From Nymphaea colorata (taxonomy: Eukaryota; Streptophyta; Magnoliopsida; Nymphaeales; Nymphaeaceae), in contig NW_022204507.1 in assembly GCF_008831285.2 (NCBI RefSeq), forward strand, positions 2,172,001-2,236,000: a stretch of 64,000 nucleotides of DNA. The letters are read 5' to 3'. Made by a program: the position numbers and the translations under genes. The notes under the pieces were generated by a model. That model was not told where the DNA came from. It was given only the letters and a program-made list of their open reading frames with translations, and did no database searches. Numbering within the stretch: the stretch's first letter is position 1; each line of letters begins with the position of its first letter. Of the stretch, positions 50,238 through 61,240 are shown one piece after another.

Positions 50238-50671
50238 TAGGGCTGCACAACAAGTTGAGCCAGCTCGAGCTCGACTCGATCGAACTCACTCGTTCAAGCT
50301 CAACTTGAACCCGACTTGTTTATTAACGAGTTGAGCTTGAGTTCAAATGTATGCTCGAAATGTTAAACAAGTTGAGTTCGAGTTGTAAGAACTCAACTTG
50401 ACTGGACTATACAATAAATATTGAATTATAACGACAAAAAATCTAAACGAGTAAAAACTAAATGAGTTAATACCGTTAGACAAGTTAAATGAAACAAGAC
50501 ATGTTTAACATAAATGAGTTCAGTGAGTCGAGTTTGAGCCCAATGTTGTATCATCGAGTCAAGCTTGAGCTTGTTCTGGAGCTTGAGTCGAGTTTGACCA
50601 CGAGTTTTCTGAGTGAAGTCGACTCGGACTGACCCAGCTAGAGCTCGACTTGACTCGTGCATGCAGCCCTG
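50238..50671. mobile_element. Non-autonomous hAT-type MITE, 434 bp
   Basis: Left end TAGGGCTGCACAACAAG; reverse complement of the right end CAGGGCTGCATGCACGAG. Both are followed by GAGTCGAGCTCGAGCTC-like subterminal repeats in opposite orientation. The 8-bp flanks AGTCCACT (50230-50237) and GGTCCACC (50672-50679) agree at six central positions in the same offset, as expected for an aged hAT target duplication. The family has a longer member at 60250-61240. No coding capacity. Confidence 0.85.
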
Positions 50672-50679
50672 GGTCCACC

Positions 50680-51892
50680 AGATATTACAAGGAACGAAAC
50701 CCTATTTTTAGGTTTTGGTATGAAAAACCAAGCCCTGGTCTGCCGAAGCCAAATCGAGCTATAAATGAACAAAAAGGAAAAAACTGGAAGTCATTGGAAT
50801 TTGGGAAATAGTTGGCTAATACAGGGCGTCTGACTCATTAATTATATGTCGGTTGATATCAACTAATTTGAAAGTGAATTTTTTGTTGTTTTTTTTTCTA
50901 TTTGTAGATAATAGTTACATAGAAAATATAAATTAATCAAGATCAGAATATGCCTAAGGACAGGTGTGATCCAAACAGAAAAATATATACCATGTTTAAA
51001 AAATATATACCAAGTTTGAAAACCCAGAAAACCAGCTATGCTTCATGTCTATATTTGTTTCAACATGCGTGATGGTCGATCGAGCAGAAAATTTCATATG
51101 ATCCTCCCCAATTTTTTGAGAAAATATGATAATAGATATTAAGAAAAATAACTTAGCAAATAGTATAACTAAAATGTTTTTGCTGTTTTTCGTAATTAAA
51201 AGAGAAACCAATTTTCTAAGCCTTTAACTTACTAATATTTCATTTGTGTTTTTTTTTAAAAAATCAATGATATCTCTCCCCCTCTCTCCCCCTCTCTCTC
51301 GCTCCCCCCAAAAAAAAAAAAAATAAATAAATAAAATTCAATTATTGGCTGTTCGTTCATTGGTGCACTGTTTATGATGTCCACTGTGCATGATGATCCA
51401 CCTTACCAGCAAATGTTGTTGTTGTCTCAAAGATATGCACAATGAGCTAGAATCAACAAATTAGTTGGCACCATTTTGGGGATTTTGTTCAGTCTTGTTA
51501 GCAACCGACATGCACCACATTTATTAATGGCTTTTCAAAATATTTTTGCAAAAAACTTAATAGCTTCAATATTAATTAATTTTGAATAATTTACTGTGGA
51601 AATTTAATATCCTCCTATGTGTTAATTTCCAATCCTGATACCAATTAACTAAGCTAAACATGCCAAATTGTTTCGTTCTGACAACAAGGAAGAGATGCTT
51701 CTATATTTATTCAGAAATTAGTATATAGCTTTTATTGTTCCTTTAAGCACCAAATTAGTTATATATCTTCAGGGAGTTCTTGACTTAAATATTGCTCTTT
51801 TAATATTATGGCAACATATTAGGTTAAAACTAGCTAAGTGATTTACAGGTTCTTACGTAACAGATTATGTGCTTTTCACAAGGATAAACAAT
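50680..51892. other. Unassigned spacer
   Basis: AT-rich. A CT/C-rich tract followed by an A-rich stretch lies at 51273-51336. No gene or paired repeat was recognised. Confidence 0.35.
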
Positions 51893-52512
51893 AGGAATAT
51901 TTGCAATTATTTGCTGCGTTAAGAATAAAATTCACATGAAATGGAGGCACTTTGGGCGTTACTCTCTTCCACTATAAAACATGGGGAAACAAATGGAGGT
52001 CCCAAAATGATAAAGGTAGGGGCGTACCCTGAGCAAGCTGTTACTGCAACCAGATCCCAAAGGGAGGCACTAATTGGGACTTATTATATATGCACTGTTT
52101 TAATATATTTTAATATAATGTCTAGGAAGAAGAACTTAAATTAATTCACGCATTATTGCACCGCAAACTACTCCATACATTAGATGGTCCGAGTAAATGA
52201 CATGTCTATGATAAACCACAAAATAAGTAACCAACACATAGAAAGTTCAAAATTTTGAGACCCACTTTGTAAACTTAATTGATTTCCTCCATTCCTACCC
52301 ACTTAGTATTACCTTTTAGTACTGCTTCATCATTTCAACCACTCAGATCCACATTTTACACGTAACTCAATCATTTTCTAGTGCACTATTCTCATTCAAA
52401 ACATCTCATATTCCATCCTTTAATTTTATTAATTATTTTGAAGTCAATTAATTGCAAAACGTTGCATTCTTGGATGCATGTTCTATATGAACACCACATT
52501 CTTGGATACATG
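51893..52512. repeat. Dispersed repeat X, copy 2, abutting copia B LTR
   Basis: Collinear with 21412-22135 but lacking about 150 internal bases and carrying about 40 extra bases near 52300-52345. It ends at the point where recognisable copia B LTR sequence starts. A short duplicate of CATTCTTGGAT.CATGTT (52467 and 52499) marks the junction. Confidence 0.83.
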
Positions 52513-52660
52513 TTACAACACAATCACACCTTCAAATTTCTCGAAACTTCCACATGTGTGACAAGGAACACCATGATTCAATTTTACAGTTTTACAATGG
52601 GCGTAAAGAAAACAGAGTTAATAACACGGCTTTAACAATTAGTTTTCATTTTTCATAACA
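52513..52660 (-). repeat. Copia B 3' LTR, truncated
   Basis: Shares CTTCAAA.TTCT.GA.A.TTCCACATG, GTGACAAGGAACACCA and TTCATTTTTCATAACA with the A LTRs. The outer half is missing and replaced by repeat X. Confidence 0.8.
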
Positions 52661-52699
52661 CCCCTCCTTCAAACTGGTGAATGAGGTCTCCAAAACCCA

Positions 52700-54639
52700 G
52701 TTTGAGCTTTTAAAATTTGACTTGATCTTTGACAAGGGACTTCGTGGATAGATCAGCCAGATGTAAGTATGATGGAACATAGCTTGTGACAATTGTTCCG
52801 TTTTTTACTTGCTCACGCACTAGATGGCAGTCGATCTCCCCATGCTTGGTGCTTTCATTTAAAATTGAGCTCACTGCCATTTGTAATGCTGATCTCATCA
52901 CAAAGAAGCTGCACTGGTGAAGGAGGAGGCACTTGGAGGTCTTTTAGAAGACATCTTATCCATATAAGTTCTCAGCAGTAGTTGCGCAATAGTTTTATTT
53001 CGGCTGAGAAGTGAGATACTATGCTCAGTTTTTATGTTTTTCAGAAGATTAGACATTCTCCTAATTAAACATAGTAACCAGAGATTGATTTTTTGGTGTC
53101 TTTGCAAGCTCCATAGTTGGCATCAAAACACACGGTAAGCTTGAAATTGTCATCTACTGGAAGAAAAATTCCTTGACCGCGTGAAGTTTGAGACAGCATA
53201 ATACTTTTATAGCAGAATTGTAGTGAGTAGTCAGCTTCTGCATATGGTGGCTAGGAAAGTAAATAGCAAAAACTATTTCTGGCCTGGTTATAGTCAGATA
53301 TATAAGATGCCCCACAAGTCTTTGAAACAGTGAAGTATTTTTTAAATCTTATCCACCATTGGCAGCAAGGGTTGACAAGGTTCCATGCGATCCTCAGATG
53401 GCTTGGCATTGAGAAGGCTTAATTCATCAATAATGCCACAAAAATACTTGCGCTGTGATGAAAATATTCATTTCTTCCCTTTGCTAAGCTCTAGGCGAAG
53501 GAAATATTTTAAGTTGCCCATCTTTCATGCACAATCTTTTGCCAAGATACATTTGAAGTTTTCTAGGTATTCCATATCATTTCCTGCAACAATGAGAGCG
53601 TTGATGTACACCAAAATTACCATGAACACCCTTTCTCTTTGATATGCACACAGTGTGTAATCACACTTGGATTGCATAAAACCATAGCTCACCACTTCTG
53701 ACGATAACTTCAAGAACCTGTTTTGAGGAGCATGTTTCAGCCCAGAGATAAACTTGTTTAGCTTGCACAATTTTGTTTCTCCCTTTTCACAATAACTAGG
53801 AGGCAATGTCATGTAGATTTCTTCATTCAATATCCCATTTACAAAGAAGTTATACACATCCATTTGTTGCAGCACCCAATTTCGTTTTGCAGCTATTGCA
53901 ATCAAACAACAAATAATAACAAGTTTGGCGGCAGCAGCATAGGTCTCATGGAATCCAAGCCTTCCACTTGTGCATACCTTTTGGCCACTAATATAGCTTT
54001 GAACCTTTCTATTTCACCATTCACCTTATACTTGATCTGATAAACTCACTTGCAGCTGATGGGTTTGACATTATTTGAAGGGGAGACTAGGGTCCAAGTA
54101 TTGTTTGATTCCACCGCCATAATTTCATCTTGTATGGCTCTTTTCCAATTTGTATGTTGCTCTGCCTGACTAAAGCATGAAGGTTTGGTTTGAGGAAAGA
54201 TATTCAACAGGAAGCTTTTAAGAGCAGCTAAAAAATGGGAAAAAGACAACTTATGACAAATGATACCTTGTGGAAGCCCTTTTCTGGGGAAGTATTTGTT
54301 GCAACCTCATCACTTGATTCTAAAACAATTTCAGGTGGTTGTTCAATGTTTGTACAATCAGTAGTCATGACATCATCTTGGCTTTCAGTCAGTCGACAAG
54401 AACAAGGGCCTTGTTCACTTGAATTTCTTCTCTCAAGTGTATGATTGTCATCAAATGTGAGAGGAATAACTTTAAAATGTGAGACTTTGCTCCGATGCTT
54501 TGAGAATTTGAAGGGAAATTCGGTTTGATTGAAGACCATATCCCTACAAACGATTTTTTTTTTATTTCCAAATCAAGTAGATTGTAGCGTTTTTGTTCAA
54601 TAGGATACCCAATGAGCACACCTCGCTGAACCTTGTGAC
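52700..54639 (-). pseudogene. Copia B reverse transcriptase and RNase H
   Basis: Below the MITE the minus strand gives the integrase C-terminal region, with LIGYPIEQK.YNLLDLE (54.55-54.62 kb). It then gives the reverse transcriptase: WKRAIQDEIMAVESNNTWTL (54.1-54.2 kb), LQQMDVYNFFVNGILNEEIY (53.8-53.9 kb), and ILVYINALIVAGND (53.6 kb). In the last motif the catalytic YVDD box reads YINA, so both Asp residues are lost. The RNase H end has HGEIDCHLVREQVKNG (about 52.8 kb). Compared with A, whose YVDD is intact, B's enzyme is damaged in the active site as well as by frameshifts. Confidence 0.85.
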
Positions 54640-55068
54640 TAGGGATAATGGATCAGATTCGGATCCAATATATCCTTAATCATATCTGTTTTTTTGGATA
54701 TTCAAATATTCAGATCCGAATTCAAAAAAAGAAGTCATATCCAAACCCGAAATCCAATTTGACGATCCGAATCTGATTTTTATATTTATATCTGAATCCA
54801 AATTTTGAACCAGATTTTGCTAATTTTCAAAATTTAATAGCAGTAGATATAGGATATTTGTCTTTAAATGAATCTGATCCGAATTTGCATCTGAATTCGA
54901 TCGGATATTTATGTATATCTAAATCTGAATTCGTATACGATTGGATGCCATTTATTAAATCTGAATCCAATCTGATTTCCTAATTGGATATTATTTTTTT
55001 TCCATGTCTGATTTTTTCGGATCGGATTGGTCAGATATCCAATTCAAATTGATATATTGACATCCCTA
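54640..55068. mobile_element. Complete 429-bp hAT-type MITE inside copia B integrase
   Basis: The terminal inverted repeats are TAGGGATAATGGATCAG and, from the right end, TAGGGATGTCAATATATCA. The interior is built of GATATTCAAAT, CAGATCCGAAT and TCTGAATCCAA words that recur in both orientations. The flanks CTTGTGAC (54632-54639) and CATGTGAC (55069-55076) form an 8-bp target duplication with one mismatch, the hAT signature. It interrupts the integrase C-terminal coding at the point where element A reads on without a break (about 42.51 kb). Related partial copies lie at 38016-38245 and 45340-45669. Confidence 0.93.
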
Positions 55069-55076
55069 CATGTGAC

Positions 55077-56230
55077 TGAATTTTCCATGTGGTTTGAGGT
55101 TGGTAGAAAAATACAAACAACCAAACGCGCATATATGCTTGTAACGTGGTTTTCTTTTAAATAATTTTTCAAAGGGACATTCATTGTCAAGTTATTTTTT
55201 TTTGGATGGGGTCCTATTTATTAAAAATGTGGCTGTTAATGCACGTAAGTCCCAACATTTAAAGGGTAGACCTCACTGAAACTTGAGAGCATACACCACA
55301 TTCAAGATGTGCTGACGCTTTCTCCCAACTATGCGGTTTTGTTGAGGCATGTAGGGGCATGAATGTTGATGTAGGATGTCTCTATCATGGAAAAAAAATT
55401 GTCATTTGAGAAGAACTCGGTTCCACTATCTATCCTATTTTTAACACATCTGTTTTGAACTGTTTCTCAGTCATGTTAATGAAATGTTTAAGCAAATCAC
55501 CTACTTCACGTTTATACTTCAATAGGTAAACCCACATGGCTCTTGAAAAATCATCCATAATAGACAAAAGGTAATGTGCTTGAGTATGTGATGCTTGGGA
55601 AACATTATTCCCAAGAGCTTTAGTAAACAGAAACTAGCAAATCAAACGGTTTAGCAAAACATGATTCACTTAATTTGAACATCAATCTATATTGTTTAGC
55701 AACGCTACATACTTCATAGAAATGATTTGACAACTTAATGACAGAGTCATGCTTTCAGAGCATTTGATTATTTGAGCAGGATGGGTGCCCAAGTCTCATA
55801 TGCCAAACATCAAAATCTGATTGAGTGGGTTTCGTGAACAAGAAGTCTACAGTTGTAAGAGGTGACTTGAAAATGAATAATCCCCCTGATGAATCACCCA
55901 GCTCAGTCCATGTCATGGAGATTGGGTCCTGAACAAAGCATCCAGGAGTGGGGAAAATCAAATGACGCTTGGTTTTCTGAATAAATCTGCTCACTGACAA
56001 TACGTTGTAAGCAAACTTTGGAAGATAATACACTTTTTGAAGAAAAATGGAAGGTGATAGAACAACTTTACCGACACATGTAGCATATACCGTTCTGTTG
56101 TCCTGAACTCTAATTGAAAATGCAACAGCTAATTTTGTGTCATCTAGCATTGATTTATGGCAGCATGACATGTGGTGACTAGCACCAATATCTATTACCC
56201 TGGTGTCTAGTTTGAAGAATGAATTAGCTA
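55077..56230 (-). pseudogene. Copia B protease end, GAG-pre-integrase and integrase
   Basis: Minus strand: the end of the protease and linker (SMLDDTKLAVAFSIRVQDNR, VYYLPKFAYNVLSVSRFIQK; 56.17-56.0 kb), then the GAG-pre-integrase box DVWHMRLGHPS (about 55.78 kb). The integrase zinc-binding part follows (CSVAKQYRL, CFAKPFDLL; 55.65-55.7 kb). The integrase core continues in broken frames to the MITE. It keeps the GAG-pre-integrase segment that element A has lost, which shows the A form is a deletion. Confidence 0.83.
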
Positions 56231-56324
56231 GAAAGTTTATTTGGGTTACTGATCGATTTTTGAGGAGTTTTTTGAATTGAATAAATTCATCTTCAGTTAG
56301 AATTGGAGGAATGTCCTTGCTGAA

Positions 56325-57259
56325 TTATTTTCCATGCATGGAGGAGATTGAGGCATTGGAATCAGTTTTCCCTCCAACAGAGGCCTTGATAATAGCCCCC
56401 TTGTCTAGCTCTATTTTCCACCTATAAAGTTTGGAGGGTAACCATTTAATTTGAAGCATCGTTCCTTTGATGTCCTGCAATCTTGCAGTAATTGCAGAAG
56501 TATTGTGGGTGCCTGTTTTGTTGGTTTTCGAATGCATTCAAATTTGCACTTGCTGAGAGACCAACATACTCTACAGCACTAGTTTGATGGTGAGCTTCTC
56601 CTCTTGAAGGACCAGTGCATGTCTTTTGTAGAGAAGGCAAGGGTTGCATATGTAGAATTTGCCATCTCATAGCATTGAATGAATCATTCAATCTCATAAG
56701 AAATTCAATCACTCTCCCTTCTTGTTGCTTTTCAGCAACCACTTTCAAGGCATTGCAAGAGCATTCTGAAAGAACATCATAGGATAAAAGCTTATCCCAA
56801 TATTGTAAAATAAAGAGCAACAGATATCTTTTCTTGATTCAAACGACTAATGGAGGACTGAGTTGGTACTTATGAGGGGTTTGTGCTTTCAGTGAATCAG
56901 TCCTTTAAGTGTGCCCACACTTCAATAGTTGTGGTGGTGTAGATGATATTGCTTGATAATTATTTTGAGATGGAGTTAAGAATACTTGAAAGACCATGTG
57001 ATTGCAAAGCCTTCCACATCATGACCTCAGGAGCTTCAACGCTGGGTTTGGGAAGACTACCATCAATTCTCATAGCATGACTCCAGGTTGAGTAATTTTC
57101 ACTAGTTACTAATTGTGAAACCAATATAGTACCAGGGTTGTCTGAATTATGAAGGAAAAAGAGGTTTTCAATAGTGATGATGTTGTTACCATAAGAGGAC
57201 TCTGCTCCACCAGCTGAAAAAGAGTTGGAAGAATTGGGAGCCTTTCCTGTTGACGTCAT
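56325..57259 (-). pseudogene. Copia B gag
   Basis: Begins MTSTGKAPNSSNSFSAGGAE at 57259. It continues through the capsid region in pieces (SQLVTSENYSTWSHAM, VIEFLMRLNDSFNAMRWQIL) and a nucleocapsid stretch with FCNYCKIAGHQR, the start of a CCHC zinc knuckle (about 56.48 kb). Several frameshifts break it. It is longer than A's gag near the N-terminus (FLHNSDNPGTILVSQLV present). Confidence 0.85.
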
Positions 57260-57265
57260 GGCTCT

Positions 57266-57590
57266 GTATTATAGTATGTAGAAATTATTTGAGTTAAGGA
57301 AGAATGTAACACAAGGAAGAGAACAGAGAGTTGCTCCATATTTTTCAATTGATCTTACACACCTATATACATAAGAAAAAGTAGTACACGGTTTTTAGTT
57401 TCAATGACATTTGGCTGGCTCATCCTATCCCATGATATTTGCCTGGCTCATCTTATCCCCTGACATTCGGTTGGCTCATCTTCTCCCATGATACTTGGCT
57501 GGTTCATCCTAACAGCTACACTAACCAACTGAAAATCTTATCGTTAAGATGTCAAAATAAGAAGATAAGAAGCGAATCTTAATTTTAACA
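57266..57590 (-). repeat. Copia C 3' LTR with 28-bp internal tandem repeats
   Basis: Ends AATTTTAACA on the plus strand next to the polypurine complement CTCCCCCTG (57591-57599), and begins with TG just after the GGCTCTG remnant of B's primer-binding site. Four tandem units of about 28 bp (57405-57514) with core GGCTGGCTCATCCTATCCC(A/C) lie inside. It is unrelated to the A/B LTRs. Confidence 0.75.
57405..57514. repeat. Four tandem 28-bp units in the C LTR
   Basis: Units start at 57405, 57433, 57461 and 57489 with TGA(C/T)A(T/C)T(T/C)GG. The last unit is 26 bp. A tandem array inside the U3-side region of an LTR is commonly an enhancer-like block in plant retrotransposons (general knowledge); function here is inference. 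Confidence 0.92.
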
Positions 57591-58810
57591 CTCCCCCTGA
57601 AACTAAGTGTAGAGTTTCTTATGTTCAGTTTGGATAGAAGATGATTAAATGCTTCCTTGCCTAAGGCCTTAGTGAATAAGTCTGCCAGCCGATCTTTGTT
57701 GTTAATGTAACTGGTTCTCACTACACCTTGATTTATTTTTTCTCAAACCACATGACAATCTAAATCTATATGTTTGGTACGCTAATGAAAAACTGGATTG
57801 GCAGCAATATGCATGGCAGCCTGATTGTCGCAGTATAGATTTGTCGGTTGTAGATGTCTCATGCCTAGATCCGACAATAAGAATTTCAACCAAGTCACTT
57901 CACATACCACATTTGCAAATGCCTTGTATTCTGCTTCTGCAAAGGAGTGAGATACTGTGCGCTGTTTTTTTCTTTCATGAAATTGGAGAATCACCCAGAA
58001 GAACACAATAACTAGTTATGGACCTTCGTGTTTCTTGACACACCACCCAATCATAATGACAAAACACACTCATTTGAAGATTGGTTTGTGTGCTTTGGAG
58101 AGTACCTTCTTTGAGTCTGAGCTTTCGTTCCACTAGAAATTCCATTGGCTTGGCACCCATTATACTTGTTTCGCTTATAATGTTGAGAGCATACGTTTGC
58201 TGTGAAACATAAATTACTGCACTTGAACAAGCAATTTCTAAACCCAAAAAATATTTAAGAGTACAGGTCTTTCACAACAAATTTCTGACATAAAAATTGC
58301 TTAAATTTTTCAATCAGCTCCTTGTTGTTGCCCATAATAATAAGGTCATCCACATAAACGGGAACAACAACAAAAAATTGGTCTTGTTTGTAAGTGAAAA
58401 ATGTGTGTTTGGCATTTGATTGACTGAATCCAAACCCCACTAGTGCCAAGGGCAATTTGTGAAACCAATTTCAAGGAGACTGTTTGAGACCATAGAGAGA
58501 TTTATGTAATTTACATACCAGATTCTGCCCCTTATGGTCATATCTTGGTGGAACCTTCATATGTACTTCTTCAAGCAAATCGCCATGAAGAAAGACATTC
58601 TTCACATCCATTTAATATAATAACCAATCATTTTCCACAGCAACTAAAAGTAAAGTTCACATAGTTACCATTTTTGTGGCTGGTACAAATGTCTAATTGT
58701 AGTCCAGTCCTTTCTATTGAGAATAACCTTTGGCGACGAGGCGTGCCATCTTGTGTCACTCAACAGTACCGTCTGGTCAGAACTCGATTTTGTAAACTCA
58801 GCTTAAGTAG
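57521..58810 (-). pseudogene. Copia C reverse transcriptase and RNase H, 5'-truncated
   Basis: Minus strand: RT start MARLVAKGYSQ (about 58.75 kb), [20 protein letters not shown] with SLYGLKQSP (58.5-58.62 kb), and VPVYVDDLIIMGNNKE with the YVDD box intact (58.33 kb). The RNase H has [16 protein letters not shown] (about 58.0 kb), [16 protein letters not shown] (57.93 kb) and [18 protein letters not shown] (57.8 kb), and it ends DRLADLFTKALGKEAFNHLL (57.65 kb). The segment between TNLQMSV and FCHYDW, which normally spans a Y.R.VG.LIYLT to LRYLKG stretch of some 60 residues, is deleted. Gag and integrase are absent, and the copy is cut at about 58.8 kb. Confidence 0.87.
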
Positions 58811-59874
58811 CCAGAGAATATTTCTATGTGATTGATTTAGACTTTTTATCAAACTTCAGTCAATTATCAGTTTCGGATTCAAATTCAGTTATGAAATTGC
58901 GTACTAAATCTGATCCATTATATACTATACAGGCATGTACAGCTCAATGTATATTAGGAATAGCTCATGCGCCATTGGTTTCCATCAATTTCTAAGCTAA
59001 GTGCTTCATGAGGTCACCTTCATTATCCGTTTTCAATCAACAACGCGTACAGTCAAGACCCAACAAGAAATTGTTCAAGTAAATGCACACTATATACACA
59101 GACATTTCATCAAACAATTCGAGGGCTGGCTCTCTTGGTACCTGAAAATGAGATGAAAATGTGTAGTTTTCACTCAATCCTGCTGCAGATCCAGAGAGGA
59201 ATACCACAAATGAGTGAGAGAGAAGAAGGAGAAAATTTGATGATTTTCTCGAAGGTTGCCTCACTTCCAAGTTGGTGTAGGATCACCTCAACAATGACGA
59301 CTCAGCGACTCAGACACAAAATTCGGCTGCTGCACCAAGGCCCAGTTGAAACACTGATGGTGGTGTCACCATTGTCGTGCCAGCGAATGATGCTGATAAG
59401 GTCCTTTGAAGCGAAGTTTGGAGGAACTTAAGAATATCAGATGAGTTGGTGGTTTTTGAGGGTGAGGGCATAACGAGTTCCGCTTGTTGTGAGGTGGATG
59501 AGAAAGCTATACGCTTGCAGTGGCTCTTACCTGGAAGAAGCCAGGGCAGTGGTTTGCGGAAAGAGAAGCTGTAAGGAAGAGAAGAAAGGGTAGCTGGTTG
59601 TAGAGATGGACAAACATACCTTTGGAAGACACATAAACCTTTGAAGGGGGTTGGAACGCAGCCTCCGAATGGTGTTACGGCAATAGGAAGAGATGTGAAC
59701 AAGGATGGTAGAAGAAGAAGAAGAGTGGAGAGGCAGTGAGCAATGAAAGGAAAGGAAAAGACTCGAGCATTGAGTGGTCAGCATAGAGCGAGAGTGAAAG
59801 AAAGGAATGGAGAAAAGGTGTTTCTAGTGTTTTGATGACTAATTAATAACGAGGAAAAAAAGGAGAGCTAATAA
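58811..59874 (-). other. Unassigned open region, possible host exon(s)
   Basis: The minus strand is open for 130 codons from 59702 to 59310 (MFTSLPIAVTPF..., Ser/Thr-rich, organelle-targeting-like N-terminus). A short segment at about 59095-59141 (VPREPALELFDEMS) is preceded by a TTTTCATCTCATTTTCAG acceptor. Neither is a family I know, and overlapping frames are open on the same strand. It may be a host gene start or a Ser-biased chance ORF. The 58811-59036 part shows no motif. Confidence 0.3.
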
Positions 59875-60068
59875 GTGTGTTTGGAAATAAAAGAAAAGAA
59901 AAGAATTTTTTAATATAATTCTAACCTCTCTGAAAATGAAGATTGGAAGGAAAAGGAATTCGTTCCTTTTTCCCTTTTCTTGCTTCTCCTTTCCCTAACC
60001 ATTTTCTTCTCTTTCATTTTCCTTCCATCTATTTATTTTCCTTTCTTTTCATCCATTCAAACAATGCC
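59875..60068. mobile_element. Tourist-like (PIF/Harbinger) MITE, 194 bp
   Basis: TAA target trinucleotides flank it at 59872-59874 and 60069-60071. The left end is GTGTGTTTGGAAATAAAAG and the reverse complement of the right end is GGCATTGTTTGAATGGATG. After the TGTTTG.A core both continue into AAAAGAAA-type runs. No coding sequence. Confidence 0.75.
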
Positions 60069-60249
60069 TAAGGGTTTTGAGATAGAGCATCACGAGAAAG
60101 GAAAATCGAGTGTGCCGCTGGCAAGCGTTCCATGGTGTCTATACTCAGCATTTTCGTCTCGAGTCCATTTGAGTGTCCAGTGTCCAGTGTCCAATGTTTG
60201 GGTTGACTAGGTGAAAAACGGAACATCGTGTTCTGTTTCGCAGCATTCC

Positions 60250-61240
60250 TAGTGCTGCACAATGAGTCGAGCCACTTGGGCTTGACTCGAACTCCCCGGA
60301 AAGACTCAACTCATTTATAAATGAGTCGAGTTCGAGTTGCAAGAACTCGACTCGTTATTTGAAATAAACTGAATCGTACAAACCGGTTCGTGAAACCGGT
60401 TCACCGGTTTAGGGTTAAAACGAAAGAAAATCTTCTGGTCTTGAATCTCTTCATCTTTTCTTCTGGCTGGTCTCCCGCTTCACGATTTCTTGTCTTCCTT
60501 CTTACGTCGACCACGATGGCCAACAGACGAGGTCACGAGAGATGACCAAGGTCCACAGTACCACCCTTCGCCTTCAGTCGTCCATGTTTCATTTGGAAGG
60601 GGAAGGCCGAAGGGGTGAAGCTGCAAAGCACCGAAGGGCAATCACCAAGCGTGGCAGCTGGCAGCCAGCAGCGGAGTAGCCGGCAAGGCGGCGGGCGGCA
60701 GGTGCTTCTTCTTCTTCTTGAATCATTTCTTGTTTTGAAGGGTTTTCATTTTTTTTCCCTTTTTCATCGCTTTTGCCTCATGCTTCTTGGTCTGATTTTT
60801 GTGCTGAAGAACAGAAGAAGCATCTGGATCTCACTTGCATGGTCGGTGCCGCGTGACCTTGGTCCCAGACTCCCGGTTATGGTTTATCTTCTCCCTTGTT
60901 TTTTTTTCATTTGTTTATTGCTTTTGTTTTTGTTGTGGCTTCCAAATGAGTTCATATTGGGGTGGATGGAGGAGTTTGGCTTCTGTTGTTGAATCTTGTG
61001 GTGTTTGTCGAATCTTGTGGTGTTTTTTAATGACTGTTTATTTTGTTATCACTGATCGTACATTTGTTGTTCTCATTTTCTTGTTTTGTTGTTTTCACAT
61101 TGTGTAATGATGGAGGATTTGGCTTCTGTTCTTTTTTTGTTGTTCATGAGAACACTGAACAAGTTAAGCGAGTCGAGATCGAGCTCGACTTTGTGTAATC
61201 GAGTCGAGCTCGAGCTCGACTCGGCTCGTGTGCAGGCCAA
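60250..61240. mobile_element. Non-autonomous hAT element, 991 bp, perfect 8-bp target duplication
   Basis: AGCATTCC at 60242-60249 and again at 61241-61248 is an exact 8-bp duplication. The element begins TAGTGCTGCACAATGAGTCG. The reverse complement of its end begins TTGGCCTGCACACGAGCCGA, so the TGCAC core and the GAGTCGAGCTCGAG subterminal repeats are shared with the 434-bp relative at 50238-50671. The interior (60360-61140) is not found in that relative. It contains repeated ACCGGTT words at 60379-60408, a CT-rich leader-like stretch, and a 125-codon plus-strand frame (60615-60992) with no recognised domain. It may be what remains of a longer autonomous element or a captured host sequence. 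Confidence 0.92.

Larger units (their letters stand above)
52513..57259 (-). mobile_element. Ty1/copia retrotransposon B, sister of A, 5' LTR replaced
   Basis: A minus-strand element collinear with A over gag, protease, integrase, reverse transcriptase and RNase H. Its 3' LTR is present only as the right 148 bases (52513-52660, ending TTTTTCATAACA like A). Its gag start codon at 57257-57259 is followed by GGCTCTG, the first half of the primer-binding site. Beyond that an unrelated LTR, that of element C, begins instead of an A-type 5' LTR. A MITE of 429 bp (54640-55068) interrupts the integrase. Confidence 0.87.

Noticed and set aside
58860-59036. Integrase remnant of copia C (a TDNEG-like reading)
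   Set aside because: A single short resemblance with several stops and no neighbouring integrase motif.
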